Below are positions 63,920 to 64,000 of a stretch of DNA of 64,000 nt, one piece after another. A model generated the notes under the pieces. That model did no database searches. It saw only the letters and a program-made list of their open reading frames with translations, and had not been told where the DNA came from. Within the stretch, counting starts at the first letter, position 1. Every line of letters begins with the position of its first letter. The position numbers and the translations under genes are program-made. The stretch lies in the NCBI RefSeq assembly GCF_039541115.1, contig NZ_BAABFP010000002.1, positions 1,042,617-1,106,616 on the forward strand, in the 5' to 3' direction. Source of the stretch: Angustibacter luteus. Lineage in GTDB: Bacteria; Actinomycetota; Actinomycetes; Actinomycetales; Angustibacteraceae.

Positions 63920-64000
63920 TGTCGCAAGGCTTCCTGAGCGGCGGGTCACCGCGCCCCGCCCGGCGTGACGCACGTCTCGAACCGGACGTCAGATCTGGGT

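Overview
The window is very GC-rich, with frequent GTG starts, genes packed into overlapping start/stop (ATGA, GTGA, TGATG) chains and several plausible leaderless starts. The gene families (classical menaquinone pathway, MenG, CcsA/ResB cytochrome c maturation, DUF4229, DUF4234, CsbD, MEDS/ATPase regulators) point to an actinobacterium (Actinomycetes). It makes menaquinone through MenF-D-C-E-B-A-G, unlike the futalosine-using streptomycetes. I cannot name the genus. I see no rRNA, tRNA, CRISPR array, insertion sequence or phage gene.

Layout. (1) 1-257: tail of an FG-GAP-repeat protein. (2) 272-8981, minus: a second, incomplete complex I operon, nuoB-C-H-I-J-K-L-M-N. (3) 9142-15774: genes lying between nuoB and its separated nuoA: a polar amino-acid ABC transporter, a methyltransferase, a TfoX-like protein and a large secreted FlgD-Ig protein. 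(4) 15890-21573: that nuoA, behind a MEDS/ATPase regulator and divergent from korA-korB (2-oxoacid:ferredoxin oxidoreductase), followed by rarD and a LysR DNA-binding domain without an effector domain. (5) 21788-38636, minus: a complete 14-gene nuoA-N operon ending in a polyprenyl diphosphate synthase gene, with an iron-box-like sequence upstream. (6) 38888-51648: csbD and the menaquinone genes menG, menF, menD, menC, menB, menE and menA, interleaved with small genes, one of which (a PPOX/F420-type oxidoreductase) is frameshifted. (7) 51508-57328: DUF4229, an Lrp regulator, a 39-residue ORF, a GGDEF-EAL protein, a GNAT enzyme, then a looser stretch with a second GGDEF protein and several tiny membrane proteins. 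(8) 57661-63919, minus: hemL, a phosphoglycerate-mutase-family gene, resA, ccdA, resB, resC and a DksA/TraR zinc-finger gene as one overlapping operon.

How it fits together. Nearly everything serves a menaquinone-based respiratory chain: the quinone head group (men genes), its prenyl tail (polyprenyl synthase), two quinone-reducing complexes (full NADH-linked Nuo and a ten-subunit Nuo), a possible electron source for the second one (Kor), and heme synthesis plus cytochrome c maturation downstream. The most interesting system is the ten-subunit complex. It has no NADH-oxidising module (E, F, G) and no NuoD, keeps the visible proton-channel residues in L, M, N and K, has altered NuoA and NuoH residues near the quinone/E-channel, and sits beside a ferredoxin-reducing enzyme and a dedicated sensor-type regulator. 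I interpret it as a candidate ferredoxin:menaquinone oxidoreductase. I recall a comparable second nuo set near kor-type genes in Streptomyces, so the layout may not be unique, but the missing NuoD and the split nuoA deserve attention.
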